From Acidobacteriota bacterium (GTDB lineage Bacteria; Acidobacteriota; Blastocatellia; RBC074), in the NCBI GenBank assembly GCA_016710075.1, contig JADJLO010000041.1, positions 186,001 through 250,000 on the forward strand: a DNA stretch of 64,000 nucleotides, written 5' to 3'. Below, piece after piece: positions 19,810-29,624 of this stretch; the stretch's first letter is position 1; each line of letters opens with the position of its first letter. Below the pieces are notes generated by a model. The model saw only the letters and a list, made by a program, of their open reading frames with translations, was not told where the DNA came from and searched no databases. The translations under genes and the position numbers were made by a program.

Positions 19810-20971
19810 TCATTCTTCATTTTCATTCTCCCATTCATCTTCTCTGGCGCCTCTGACCAGACTGGCGGCATCTTGTGGAGTATCGGCCATGGCGGTCAGG
19901 TGGCCCATCTTTCTTCCAGGTTTCGGAGTGAGTTTTCCATAAAGGTGAAGTTTGACCTGGGGGAAGGAGCAGGCGGCGGCCCAGTCGGGCTCGCCGTTTT
20001 GCCACAGATCACCGAGGAGGTTTGCCATGGCGGCGGGCCGGTACATATCGGTCGCTCCCAGGGGGAGCCCGCAAACTGCCCGCAACTGCTGCTCGAACTG
20101 GCTGGTGATGCAGGCATCGAAGGTCAAGTGGCCGGAATTATGGGGTCTGGGGGGCAAGTTCGTTGATCAGCAGTTTACCGCTCCTGGTCAGAAAGAATTC
20201 AACACAGAGCACGCCGACGACATCGAGTTGTTCGAGTACGGCTCTTGCCAGTTCTACGGCCTCGCGAGCTATTTCAGAAGGGACGCCTGCGGGCGCAATC
20301 GAGATATCGAGAATATGGTTGCGATGTGAGTTCTCGATTACTCCCCAGTGAGTGAAAGAGCCGTCGATACCGCGCGCGGCGACGACCGAGAGCTCGCAGG
20401 CGAAATCTACGAAGGCCTCAAGGATCATCTCCTGATTGCCGGCTGCCTTGAGGGCGGTCTCACCCTGATCCGGCGAGGTGATACGAGCCTGTCCTTTGCC
20501 GTCATAACCGAACCCGGCAGTTTTCAGAATCGCCGGCAGCCCTAATTCCAGCATCGCGGATTGGAGTTGTTCACTCGTTTCTATTCGTCGAAAAGGCGTG
20601 ATCGGGAATCCGTGGGATGAGAGAAAGTTTTTTTCGCGAAGACGATTCTGAATCGTATGAAGAACGGAGCCCCCGGGCCTTACCGGTGCGCACTCGGCTG
20701 CCGCCCGGGCAGTCTCGGCGGGCACATTCTCGAACTCGAAGGTGACGACGCTGACCGCGCTCGCGAATCTGCGCACCGCATCCAGATCGTCATATGAAGC
20801 TTCGATCTCCTCGTCCGCCACCTGCCCCGTCGGAGTATCGGAATCGGGCGAGAATGTATGAACGCGGTAACCCATTCGCCGTGCGGCTATCGCGAACATC
20901 CTTCCAAGTTGACCGCTGCCGAGCACTCCGATGACTGATCCCGGCAGAATTGGGTGATTTATATTCTTCAC
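19810..20971 (-). CDS. purK: 5-(carboxyamino)imidazole ribonucleotide synthase, frameshifted
   Basis: ATP-grasp enzyme of purine synthesis that carboxylates AIR to N5-CAIR. N-terminal nucleotide-binding start VIGVLGSGQLGRMFAIAARR; ATP-grasp core AILKTAGFGYDGKGQARI; ILEAFVDFACELSVVAARG. The frame breaks at INELAPQTP-stop, while the +1 frame continues PPRPHNSGHLTFDACITSQFEQQ, the expected C-terminus. Removing one G from the six at 20149-20154 joins them, so this is a homopolymer indel. Downstream of purE by 74 bases (purE-purK order). The 3' end runs into a CATTCTTCATT-type repeat, giving a Glu/Asn-rich tail. Confidence 0.93.
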
Positions 20972-21045
20972 ACTATCAATGACTCCCAGTTGTTTTTTGG
21001 TTCTATTTCTTGTTGTTGGCCGATTCGTAATATTCGTAATAAATG

Positions 21046-21537
21046 TTACAGCCGGTCGCTGAGGACTCTTGCCGTCTGCTGCTCACGGAATTTCCTCAGC
21101 TTGTCGCGGAGCGCAGGATCGCTGTTTGAGAGGATGGCCACGGCGAGCAGAGCTGCGTTTGTCGCGCCGGCCTTGCCAATTGCGAGTGTACCCACTGGAA
21201 TCCCGCCCGGCATCTGAGCTATCGACAGCAGCGAGTCCATCCCTTTGAGGGCATGCGATTCCACGGGAACTCCAAGGACGGGGATCAGGGTCTGTGCGGC
21301 TACCATCCCCGGCAGGTGAGCTGCTCCGCCGGCACCCGCTATGATCACCTGCAACCCGCGCATCTCCGCTTCGGCCGCGAATTCAGCCATCAGCGCCGGC
21401 GTTCTGTGCGCAGAGACAATCCGGCATTCGTGCGGCACACCGAAACTCGCCAGCACTTCATCCGCATGCCTCATTGTCTCCCAGTCAGATTTGCTTCCCA
21501 TGATTATGGCTACCACTGGCTTCGTCTCTTCGCTCAT
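21046..21537 (-). CDS. purE: N5-carboxyaminoimidazole ribonucleotide mutase
   Basis: Class I PurE, 163 residues from ATG 21537 (MSEETKPVVAIIMGSKSDWE, AAGG close upstream); the frame is open back to 21588 but that part has no homology. Signature stretches are GSKSDWETM, VSAHRTPALMAEFA, IAGAGGAAHLPGMVAA and GVPVESHALKGMDSLLSIAQ. It converts N5-CAIR to CAIR, the step after PurK, and the adjacency gives a conventional purEK operon. Confidence 0.97.
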   Translation of the reverse strand: MSEETKPVVAIIMGSKSDWETMRHADEVLASFGVPHECRIVSAHRTPALMAEFAAEAEMRGLQVIIAGAGGAAHLPGMVAAQTLIPVLGVPVESHALKGMDSLLSIAQMPGGIPVGTLAIGKAGATNAALLAVAILSNSDPALRDKLRKFREQQTARVLSDRL

Positions 21538-21665
21538 ATCCTTTGGATCCTCTCCCTCGATTTTTTTTGATGTGCTTCGATTATGCATTCTAAATCAGTC
21601 CAATGAAGATTCATACACGAGCCATTCGGGCTCAGTTACAGAAAATTCTTGAAATAAATTCGAAC

Positions 21666-21693
21666 TTGACTTGTATGAGTGTCGTAATACAAT
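21666..21693 (+). promoter_or_regulatory. Promoter of the gntR-slipin operon
   Basis: TTGACT (21666-21671), a 16-base spacer, TACAAT (21688-21693). The likely start site is about six bases before the gntR ATG at 21706, and there is no Shine-Dalgarno, so the message may be leaderless. GTCGT-N13-ACGAC spans the -10 and could be the regulator's own site (inferred). Confidence 0.7.
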
Positions 21694-21705
21694 GTAACAC
21701 GACTT

Positions 21706-22101
21706 ATGGACAACAGATTTCACATAAACCATGGCGATCCGATGCCGATCTATGCGCAATTGGAGAGAGCTGTAAGGTTTGCGATAGCGACGGAGAAGCT
21801 GCGGGTTGGCGAGCAGTTGCCGACGGTGCGGCAATTGGCGATCGATTTGAAGATCAACGCCAACACGGTAGCCAGGGTATATGCGGAACTGGAGAGAGCC
21901 GGGGTGGTCGAGACTCGACGGGGCGTGGGGACATTTGTCCGGACACGCCAGAATCCGGCGAACATGCGCGAGATGCGCGGTGAAAGAGACCGTGAGCTGA
22001 AGTCATTTATTGATCGGATGATCAGCGAGGCACATGGTCTGGGATTTTCGATTGAAGAGCTGGCGGACCAGCTCAGGAGCAGGCGTAAACAAGGAGAATA
22101 A
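21706..22101 (+). CDS. GntR family transcriptional regulator (YtrA type)
   Basis: 131 residues: N-terminal GntR winged helix (PIYAQLERAVRFAIATEKLR, then LPTVRQLAIDLKINANTVARVYAELERAG and RRGVGTFV) followed by only about 45 helical residues, the short effector-free tail of the YtrA subgroup. Members usually repress an operon of transport or membrane genes that includes themselves. Here the stop is followed after four bases by a slipin gene, which is the obvious target. The message appears to start only a few bases before the ATG. Confidence 0.93.
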   Translation: MDNRFHINHGDPMPIYAQLERAVRFAIATEKLRVGEQLPTVRQLAIDLKINANTVARVYAELERAGVVETRRGVGTFVRTRQNPANMREMRGERDRELKSFIDRMISEAHGLGFSIEELADQLRSRRKQGE

Positions 22102-22105
22102 AAAA

Positions 22106-23056
22106 ATGCAGGGAGAACATAGTTTGATATCCGGTAAATCCAGTACGGGTCTGACACAATCAAATCAACCGAGGATGAATATCGTAGCGACATTATTGTT
22201 TATCGCGCCGACGCTTCTTGGGATAGCGCTATCCGTACTGGCGGAAAATCCGGTGGGTGTGATAGCTGGAGCGATCATTGGATTGCTCCTGGCGATGTCG
22301 CCGAAGATAGCCAAGCAATGGGAGCGCGCGGTGGTTCTGCGGCTCGGCAAATATACGGGGCTGAAAGGTCCGGGGCTGTTCTGGATAGTACCGTTCATAG
22401 ACACGATAACCGTGTATGTCGATCAGCGGACGATCACGACCAATTTCGCGGCAGAGCAGACGCTGACGGCCGACACGGTTCCGGTCAATGTGGACGCGGT
22501 TCTCTTCTGGATGGTTTACGATCCGGAAAAGGCAGCGCTGGAAGTGCAGAACTATGCGCAGGCCGTCAGTTGGGCGGCGCAGACAGCGCTCAGGGATATC
22601 ATTGGACGAACATCGCTGACTGACCTGCTGCGCGGCAGAGAGAAGATCGAGGACGACTTGCAGTCCCTGATCGATGAGCGGACGACCCCGTGGGGAGTAA
22701 CGGTGCAGTCCGTGGAAATGCGCGACGTGGTGATTCCGGAAGCATTGCAGGATGCAATGTCCAGAGAGGCTCAGGCTGCAAGGGAGAAGCAGGCGAGAAT
22801 CATCCTCGGGCAGGCCGAGGTCGAGATCGCCACACTATTCCACGAGGCGGCGAAGTCTTATCACGACAATCCGACAGCGCTTCACCTGAGAGCCATGAAC
22901 ATGCTTTACGAGGGACTCAAGGAGAAAGGCGCAATGATGATCGTGCCGAGCACAGCAGTCGAATCGATGGGAATGGGCGGGCTGCTCGGCGCCGCCGCTC
23001 TGAGACAAAGACAACTCTCCGAAGGGGGCGAGGAAGAGCCTCAAAAGACCACTTGA
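22106..23056 (+). CDS. Slipin / SPFH (band 7) domain protein
   Basis: 316 residues from ATG 22106, with AAGGAG nine bases upstream; longer frames are open but overlap gntR. Two N-terminal hydrophobic hairpin segments (LLFIAPTLLGIALSVLA and GVIAGAIIGLLLAMS), then a stomatin-type SPFH domain (ERAVVLRLGKYTGLKGPGLF, FIDTITVYVDQRT, TPWGVTVQSVEMRDVVIPEA) and a helical Ala/Glu-rich C-terminus (EAQAAREKQARIILGQAEVE). Such proteins form membrane scaffolds. The usual NfeD protease partner is not beside it. It is co-transcribed with the YtrA-type regulator. Confidence 0.93.
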   Translation: MQGEHSLISGKSSTGLTQSNQPRMNIVATLLFIAPTLLGIALSVLAENPVGVIAGAIIGLLLAMSPKIAKQWERAVVLRLGKYTGLKGPGLFWIVPFIDTITVYVDQRTITTNFAAEQTLTADTVPVNVDAVLFWMVYDPEKAALEVQNYAQAVSWAAQTALRDIIGRTSLTDLLRGREKIEDDLQSLIDERTTPWGVTVQSVEMRDVVIPEALQDAMSREAQAAREKQARIILGQAEVEIATLFHEAAKSYHDNPTALHLRAMNMLYEGLKEKGAMMIVPSTAVESMGMGGLLGAAALRQRQLSEGGEEEPQKTT

Positions 23057-23075
23057 GACGTTAAGTGTTTTCCGG

Positions 23076-23131
23076 TTAACCACGGAACACAATGAAATCA
23101 CAGAAGTTTTTTCGGTGTATTCCGTGGTTAA
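23076..23131. repeat. Inverted repeat between convergent genes
   Basis: TTAACCACGGAA (23076-23087) and its exact complement TTCCGTGGTTAA (23120-23131) flank a 32-base loop, between the slipin gene and the convergent lamin-tail gene. It is a candidate bidirectional stop or a dispersed repeat. Confidence 0.75.
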
Positions 23132-23146
23132 TCAATTTCATACTTA

Positions 23147-25139
23147 TCAGCCCGGCGGACGGACGGGGAACTTCAGTCCGGTTGCGGAAGCGAATGCCAG
23201 CCGGTGAAGATTGCGACCGTGGTTGAGAGCGGTGAAATTTCCGGTTGAGCCTGGATTGTGATTGATTATCGCTCCTGTGATGGCGCCGCCGGAATCATGC
23301 CGGATTCTGGCCCAACCGAAACGGCTCTCCGGCAACTCGCCTGCCAACCCTCCGGCAGACGTTGGCAGACCGGAGTCGAATTTTGCGGAGACCTGCCTTT
23401 CCAATGAATTTATTTCGAAGTTGGAGGCCTTTTCCGCATCGGAATGAAACATGACATTCAGTCGACCGACGGGAAGAAGCTCGCTTCCGAGGTCGCCGCC
23501 AATCCTGTTGACAATGAGCATGGACGAGTTCTCTGCAGAAGACAGCGCCAGATAATCGGCTGCGAGCTCCGTAGGCATGCGATTGTATTGGATGCCGTCG
23601 AATTTCAACTCGACGCTGCTTGCGTTCCGATCATTTCTCAATGGCCATCCGGAAACAGCGGCGCAGGCTTCTGCCGGCAGATTTGCGGAATGTCCCGCGG
23701 CCAGCCTCAGATACACATCTCCGATCAGGCTGTTGAAGCCGACAGGCAGTCCGGTCTGCCTGTCAACGGAAACGGCGATGATAAATCCCGTCACATCCGG
23801 ATCGAAATCCGAGGCCAGAAAAGCGGCACTCTGAGCCGGCGAAAGTGAGATGAAGGCATCATTGATTGAAGCTGTTTTCGCGCCGATGAAAAATATCCTG
23901 ACTGTGGATTGGCGAATTGGATCGATATTCGTGATGGAGATTCGAGTATTCTCCCGTGCCCGATCGGCGCTGCGAGAGCTGTAAATCGGATAGATCAGCA
24001 GCGAACCGGACTTTTGATCGCCGCTCTCACTCTGTGGTGGCGTGATAATGCCGGGGCCGGCCGGAAGGCAGAGCGGCGCCGGGCAGAGTTTTGAACTGAC
24101 TTTGGACTCATTGCTGCCGTCGCCGTTCGAGTCATAGCCAAGGTTGATCTGCAGACAGAGGTCTGCCTGTTGATTACCCGGATCCGAAACTCCGGCCTGA
24201 AAACTTATGGTCACGGTCTCATCCGGATCTGCCTTGCCGTTCCATTGAACCTCGGTCGATGAATTGATGAAGCATCGCCCCTTGCCGCCGGAAGAGCAGG
24301 AGTTAACTTGCGCTGCCAGCTGCGGCGCAAGCCAGACGGTCAGTTCAGCTCCCTGGTTATCGGCCTGGGATTTTGAACCTGTATTTTTCAACACGATATT
24401 GACCGTCAATATTTCGCCGGGCTGCGTGCAACCGTCCTTGTCATCATCGATGATTTCTGACGAAATGACTTCAAGCTTCGCTCCGGCAGTGCGGCATTGA
24501 GCCGCAGGCAGTGATGAATTGCGAGGGACCGGCGTGCCGGTAATGAAATCCGATGTGTTGTTATTGAAGTCAACACAGCCGTCGCCACCTCGCAAGACCG
24601 CATTCGAACTGCCTGGCGCGGGGCCGGCCCTGAACCCTCAAAACAATTGGCGTTCGTTCCGTAACCGACAAGATCGACCACGGCGGGCCTGACGGGCAGA
24701 CGGTCCCGGCCGCGATCGATGTTGCAGTGCTGGTCAGCAATACTTTTCCGGCAGTGGATGCAAGTGAGATAGAGCCGGTAATGTCGGCCGCCGGCAGGAC
24801 CGCTCCATTTGCTCCTCCCGATGCCTGCTGTATCAACATACGCTTGCCGGGAGCAATCGAGCCGCTCAACTCCGTCTTCTGCCAGTTCGATCCGGTCGAT
24901 GAAGAGTAAGCGACCGCCCATCCGTTCAGATCGACCGTAGAGCTTCCACGGTTGAAGAGTTCAATAAAATCGTTCCGGTATATGGCGCCGCTGTTGCCCC
25001 CGGCTCCATAAATCTGGCTGATGACAACGCCGGATTGAGCTTGTGCAAACACTGAATCGCAGAGCCAGAAACTGCACACGAATATCGCCATTACATCAAG
25101 AATCCGAATTCGAATCGGCTGGGAATAAAACTGAAACAT
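23147..25139 (-). CDS. Secreted lamin-tail-domain protein, two frameshifts
   Basis: Start ATG 25139 with a strong GGAGGTGA eight bases upstream. Signal peptide (hydrophobic RILDVMAIFVCSFWLCDSVFAQA), then a lamin-tail domain (VVISQIYGAGGNSGAIYRND, FIELFNRGSSTVDLNGWAVAY). The sequence changes frame near 24683-24689 (CPSG to PAVVDLVGYGTNANCFEGSG) and again near 24618-24630 (to GPAPGSSNAVLRGGDGCVDF), each explained by one missing base. The rest, open from 24595 to the stop at 23147, holds a CARDB-like beta domain (EIIDDDKDGCTQPGEILTVN) and a C-terminal beta-rich module (SGSLLIYPIYSSRSAD). Probably a cell-surface or extracellular protein. No anchor motif is seen. It stands alone. Confidence 0.82.
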
Positions 25140-25323
25140 GGAAATCACCTCCGGTACGAGCATCGAAGGCACACTCCAGGGCGGCGGAAGAGAAATGCCG
25201 GACTGCAGGTATTGTTTAATGGATGTTGAGACTCTGGGCGGCTGATGTGCGACAGAGTCTACCTCTGCCGGCCGGCAGAGGTCAATAAAACAGGCCAGGT
25301 CTGGATACGAAATTTCGCCACCA

Positions 25324-25358
25324 AAAAAACCAGGCCGGCGAGCATTGCCCGCCGGCCT
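25324..25358 (-). terminator. Rho-independent terminator of the BON-domain gene
   Basis: Stem AGGCCGGCG / CGCCGGCCT (25332-25340 and 25350-25358). On the minus strand it is followed by GG and seven T; on the plus strand by four T. Confidence 0.8.
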
Positions 25359-25397
25359 TTTCAAGTTTCACCCCTCGGAAGGAAATCGAAGTAAAAT

Positions 25398-25940
25398 TTA
25401 GTCCTGTTCGATTCTCAGGTTATTTTTGACCGAGAAGACATTCGGCAAACCGTTGACCGCCAGGAACGCCCTTGTCGAATCAGTCTTTGACGGCGCCACG
25501 CCTTCGAGCGTCACGTGGCCGTTTCTGACAATAATATGGATCGGCGGCACCGCCTGTATTGCGAGCCGGTCGAGCCCTAACTGCCTGTAAATCGCCCGGT
25601 ATGCCGCGATTCTGATTCGGTCATCGAAATTTGAGAGCGGCAGGACTTCGATCCTGTTTACTACCTTGTCGACGCCCTCGACCTTTGCAACCACCTTGCC
25701 GGCATCTTCTTTCAAAATGGGACGGACTACCTGACCTGTCAGGGTGACAATTCCATCCTCAAACTTGTATTCGAGATTATCGAAGACACTAAAGAACGGC
25801 AGCATGACAAGTTCTTTGCGAATCTTTTCAGTGGTTTTCCTGATCTCCTGAGGATCGGTCTTCTGCTGCGCCAAAGCGGGAAGCGTCGCGAAAAACGTAA
25901 TCGCCAGAACAGACGTCAAAAGCATGATCGATTTTTTCAT
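25398..25940 (-). CDS. Secreted protein with two BON domains
   Basis: 180 residues. Signal peptide (MKKSIMLLTSVLAITFFATL...ALAQ), then two BON repeats: IRKELVMLPFFSVFDNLEYK...GIVTLTGQV...VEGVDKVVNRIEVLP and IYRQLGLDRLAIQAVPPIHI...GHVTLEGVA...GLPNVFSVKNNLRIEQ. The family (OsmY-like) is periplasmic and thought to contact membranes. AAGGAGG precedes the ATG. It is a single-gene unit closed by a terminator; between it and the divergent gene at 26232 lie about 290 bases in which I see no clear site. Confidence 0.92.
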   Translation of the reverse strand: MKKSIMLLTSVLAITFFATLPALAQQKTDPQEIRKTTEKIRKELVMLPFFSVFDNLEYKFEDGIVTLTGQVVRPILKEDAGKVVAKVEGVDKVVNRIEVLPLSNFDDRIRIAAYRAIYRQLGLDRLAIQAVPPIHIIVRNGHVTLEGVAPSKTDSTRAFLAVNGLPNVFSVKNNLRIEQD

Positions 25941-26231
25941 ATTGCTCCTCCTTACTTCTTCCTAAGTTTCTTATCGGGGGAAGCCCTGGCTGTCCCCCTG
26001 CATCGCCGACATTTCGTTCAAGTCTTATTTGTTACTGACGCGAAGTTAGAGGAGATATCAGTTGACCGAGTTGCCTCTATTAGAAAATTGTGGCTCGTGT
26101 TAATTCTGGCTAATGGAGATCGAAGACATGTCAGGAGGAGAAAAACGATTCTAGACATCATTGAATCCTGTCGCGTATGATCACAAATCAATTGATTAAG
26201 TTCAGAGATACAGAGTGAAGGGGAGAACAAG

Positions 26232-27266
26232 ATGTCAGATTGGAGTGCCGGACAGATCAAAAGCATGGTTCCGCATGCGGGAGTCGAAGGAGGGGAGGTC
26301 TTCATTACTTGTGAAGGTTTCGACACCAGCGACTATGCTGTCTGCCGGGTGATGTTCGGAAATGAACGCGGGAAGATAGTGAGCGCCTCGCCCTCGCGTG
26401 TGATTGCGAGTGTTCCTGAATGCGAGACCGGCGTTGGCGGAGATGAGATCAGACTCGAAGGCGCATCCAGCAGTTTCTCTGCGGCCTTCATCCTGGGAAC
26501 CAAAATCGCGGACAATGTTCATCCGGTTGCCAATCCGGCAATAGATCGCGATGACGGCAGCATCTTCGTCACGCTTTCAGGCACACGCGGTCAGAAAGTG
26601 CCTGTTTCAATCTACAAGATATCTCCGGACGATACTGTCTCCCCCTTTGTTTCGGACATAGTCAATCCGACCGGGCTGGCATTCAACCGTGAGGGAACGC
26701 TGTTCGTCACCAGCCGTTATGATGGGACGCTCTATCGCATTTCGCCCTTCAAGGAGGTCCAGACGGTGGCCTCCGATCTTGGCGTCGCGACCGGCATAGC
26801 GATCGACAAACAGGGCAATATTTATGTCGGCGACAGGAGCGGCACCATCTTCCGCGTCAATGAGATCGGCGAATCCCGCCCGCTGGCCTCGATTGAACCG
26901 AGCGTCGCGGCTTTTCACCTGGCGTTCGGGCCGGATGGAGATCTCTTTGTCACGGGCCCCACAGTCTCATCCCATGAGACCATCTACAAAATAGATGCCA
27001 TGGGCAACGTGAAGAAATTCTTCACGGGGCTTGGACGCCCGCAGGGACTGGCTTTCGACGCGGAAGGCAATCTGTTTGTGGCCGCCTCATATCACGGCCA
27101 CCGGGGCATTGTCAGAATCAGCGCCGACGGGCAGAAGGCTGAGGTCGTCGTCTCCGGCGCCACTCTGGTCGGTCTGGCCTTTGACGACCATGAGAACATG
27201 ATCGTCGTCGGCACTCAGCGCGTCTATCGACTCCCCCTCGGGATCAAAGGATATTCGGTCTTTTAA
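26232..27266 (+). CDS. IPT/TIG-domain protein with NHL/SMP-30-like beta-propeller
   Basis: 344 residues. N-terminal IPT/TIG immunoglobulin-like domain (about 10-92; MVPHAGVEGGEVFITCEGFD...VMFGNERGKIVSASPSRVIA) followed by a six-bladed propeller with NHL-type repeats (NPTGLAFNREGTLFVTSRYD, GVATGIAIDKQGNIYVGDRS, RPQGLAFDAEGNLFVAASYH, LVGLAFDDHENMIVVG). There is no signal peptide or membrane segment, so it is predicted cytoplasmic, which is odd for a TIG protein. GGGGAG precedes the ATG. The enzymatic metal site of SMP-30 is not evident; a binding role is more likely. The next gene, larE, starts about 50 bases on in the same direction. Confidence 0.85.
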   Translation: MSDWSAGQIKSMVPHAGVEGGEVFITCEGFDTSDYAVCRVMFGNERGKIVSASPSRVIASVPECETGVGGDEIRLEGASSSFSAAFILGTKIADNVHPVANPAIDRDDGSIFVTLSGTRGQKVPVSIYKISPDDTVSPFVSDIVNPTGLAFNREGTLFVTSRYDGTLYRISPFKEVQTVASDLGVATGIAIDKQGNIYVGDRSGTIFRVNEIGESRPLASIEPSVAAFHLAFGPDGDLFVTGPTVSSHETIYKIDAMGNVKKFFTGLGRPQGLAFDAEGNLFVAASYHGHRGIVRISADGQKAEVVVSGATLVGLAFDDHENMIVVGTQRVYRLPLGIKGYSVF

Positions 27267-27316
27267 ATTAATAAATCAGTCTGGCTGATTTTCGAATAAC
27301 GGGGTCAATAGCTGTC

Positions 27317-28222
27317 ATGGAAACCGGTGGCGTGAAGGAAGATTCGAGTATGGTTGCGCAAATCCGTTCTGCAACTGAATCCTCGACTGAAGAAGCCGCT
27401 CTCGCCAAAGAGCGCAGGCTGCGGGAAATTCTCCGGGAGATGGGATCTGCGATCATCGCTTTCTCGGGAGGAGTGGATAGTGCATATCTCGCCACTGTGG
27501 CTGCGGGCGTACTTGGCGACCGGTCGCTTGCCGTCACGGGAGAAAGCCCGAGCTATCCTGATTTTCAGCGCCAGGATGCGCTCGCCATTATCGAGAAGTT
27601 CTCCCTGAGACACGAATTCATCAACACCGAAGAGATAAATGATGAGAACTATCTGGCCAATCCGGTCAATCGCTGCTATTTCTGCAAACATGAGCTCTTC
27701 TCAAAACTCGAGATGCTGGCTTCAGAACGAGGCTACGCGTTTGTCTGTGACGGCAACAATGCGGACGACACGGAAGATTACCGCCCCGGCCGAAAAGCCG
27801 CAGGCGAACTCGATGTCAGAAGTCCGCTGATCGAAGCCGGGCTGACCAAGTCTGAAATTCGAAAACTGGCTCTGGCCGCCGGGGTGCCGGTCTGGGACCG
27901 CCCGGCTTCCGCCTGCCTCTCATCCAGGATTCCCTATGGCATGCCGGTGACCATCGAAAAACTATCGGTCATCGAGAGAGGAGAGGCCCGGTTGCGCTCG
28001 CTCGGCTTCAGCCTCATGCGCGTTCGGCATCACGGCGATATCGTCAGAATTGAAATTGCTCCCGAGGAGATGCCACGCGCGCTCAATCCTGAAATGGCTC
28101 GAATCATCCTGATTGAATTCAAACAACTGGGTTTCAAATTCGTGACGCTCGATCTGGAGGGCTATCGTACCGGCGCCCTCAATGAATCGATCAAAGAATC
28201 GTTGAAAATTAATATTGAGTAG
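27317..28222 (+). CDS. larE: ATP-dependent sacrificial sulfur transferase LarE
   Basis: 301 residues. PP-loop ATPase that adenylates, then sulfurates, pyridinium biscarboxylate to build the nickel-pincer cofactor. The PP-loop SGGVDSAYLA, the segment CDGNNADD and the catalytic-cysteine region RPASACLSSRIPYG (C200) are present. In addition C120-x2-C123 (NRCYFCKHEL) gives the three-cysteine set reported for cluster-containing, non-sacrificial LarE. larB and larC are not in the window. ATG 27350 (MVAQIRSATE), with AAGGA upstream, is an alternative start. A terminator follows. Confidence 0.93.
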   Translation: METGGVKEDSSMVAQIRSATESSTEEAALAKERRLREILREMGSAIIAFSGGVDSAYLATVAAGVLGDRSLAVTGESPSYPDFQRQDALAIIEKFSLRHEFINTEEINDENYLANPVNRCYFCKHELFSKLEMLASERGYAFVCDGNNADDTEDYRPGRKAAGELDVRSPLIEAGLTKSEIRKLALAAGVPVWDRPASACLSSRIPYGMPVTIEKLSVIERGEARLRSLGFSLMRVRHHGDIVRIEIAPEEMPRALNPEMARIILIEFKQLGFKFVTLDLEGYRTGALNESIKESLKINIE

Positions 28223-28235
28223 GAAGTAAATGACA

Positions 28236-28262
28236 AGGCGGGAAGATTACCCGCCTCTTTTT
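28236..28262 (+). terminator. Rho-independent terminator after larE
   Basis: AGGCGGG-AAGATTA-CCCGCCT followed by CTTTTTG. Confidence 0.88.
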
Positions 28263-28311
28263 GTTTGTGAATCCATCAAATAACAAATGACCATAGCTAT
28301 TGGAGGTAAAA

Positions 28312-29590
28312 GTGCAAGCACTAGTAGACGACACCAGAGTCATGCGGGAGGAGAATCCCTTCGAATCGATGATGTCGCGTTTCGACCACGCGGCTCAGCT
28401 TCTGAAGCTGGATCCTGATCTTTACAAGGTCCTGAGGGTTCCCAAACCGCGAAATAACCATCTACATTCCGGTTTTCATGGATAACGGGCACATCGAGGT
28501 CTACACCGGATATCGCGTCCAGCATAATTTCGCGCGCGGCCCGGCAAAGGGTGGGATCAGGTATGCACCCGACGTGACACTCGATGAAGTACGGGCACTT
28601 GCGGCGTGGATGACCTGGAAATGCGCCGTCGTCAATATTCCATTCGGTGGCGCCAAGGGCGGCATCATTTGTGATCCGGCTCAAATGTCCAAAGGAGAAC
28701 TCGAAAAACTCACCCGACGCTATACCGCCGAATTGATCGATTTCATCGGACCTGAACGCGACGTGCCGGCGCCGGACATGAACACCAACGAACAGACCAT
28801 GGCCTGGATCATGGACACATACTCCATGCACGCAAGGCACACGGTTACCGCCGTGGTTACCGGCAAGCCGGTCGATCTGTCTGGATCCAAGGGACGCATT
28901 GAAGCCACTGGACGCGGCCTGCTCATAGTTGTCGAGGAGGCGGTTAAAAAACTTGGATTAAAACCTTCAAACACCCGCGTCGTGGTTCAGGGATCGGGCA
29001 ATGTCGGCGGAGTCGCCGCCAAGTTGATGCACCAAACAGGTTACAAAGTCATCGCACTCTCGGATATCTACGGCGGCATCCATAATCCCAATGGACTCGA
29101 TATTCCGGATGTCATGGCATATCTGGAAAAGCATCGGACGCTTGAGAAATATCCGAATGCCGAGGCGGTTTCGAATATGGATCTGCTGGAACTCGACTGC
29201 GAGGTCCTGCTGCCGGCCGCCACCGAAAACCAGATAACCAGCCAGAATGCCAACAAGATAAAATGCCGGATTCTGGCGGAAGGCGCCAATGGCCCGACAA
29301 CCGCCGCCGCCGATGACATCCTCGAACGCAAGGGAGTCTTCGTCATTCCGGATATCCTGGCCAATGCCGGGGGCGTCACCTGCAGCTACTTCGAATGGGT
29401 TCAGGACCGGATGGGCTATTTCTGGAAGGAGGATGTGGTCAACGAGCGTCTCAAGGACATCATGGTCGAAAGCTTCAATGACGTGGTCAAATACGCCGAA
29501 ACTCATGGCGTCAACAACCGCATCGCCGCATACATGCTGGCCATCGATCGCGTCGCCTATGTCACCAGACTACGCGGCATTTATGCATAA
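28312..29590 (+). CDS. gdhA: Glu/Leu/Phe/Val dehydrogenase (glutamate dehydrogenase), frameshifted
   Basis: Oxidative deamination of glutamate to 2-oxoglutarate (or the reverse), cytoplasmic. GTG 28312 is the start because GGAGG lies five bases upstream. The first 45 residues (FDHAAQLLKLDPDLYKVLRV) are followed by a frame change at the CC of 28447-28448. Removing one C gives VPKREITIYIPVFMDNGHIE and continues to the stop at 29590. Substrate-binding and catalytic lysines appear in GPAKGGIRYAPD and WKCAVVNIPFGGAKGG; the Rossmann motif is VVQGSGNVGGVAA. Length is normal for the approximately 420-residue hexameric type. Cofactor preference cannot be read. Confidence 0.93.
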
Positions 29591-29624
29591 TCCGGCAGTT
29601 GCATTTATCCGCCTCGGTTGAATT

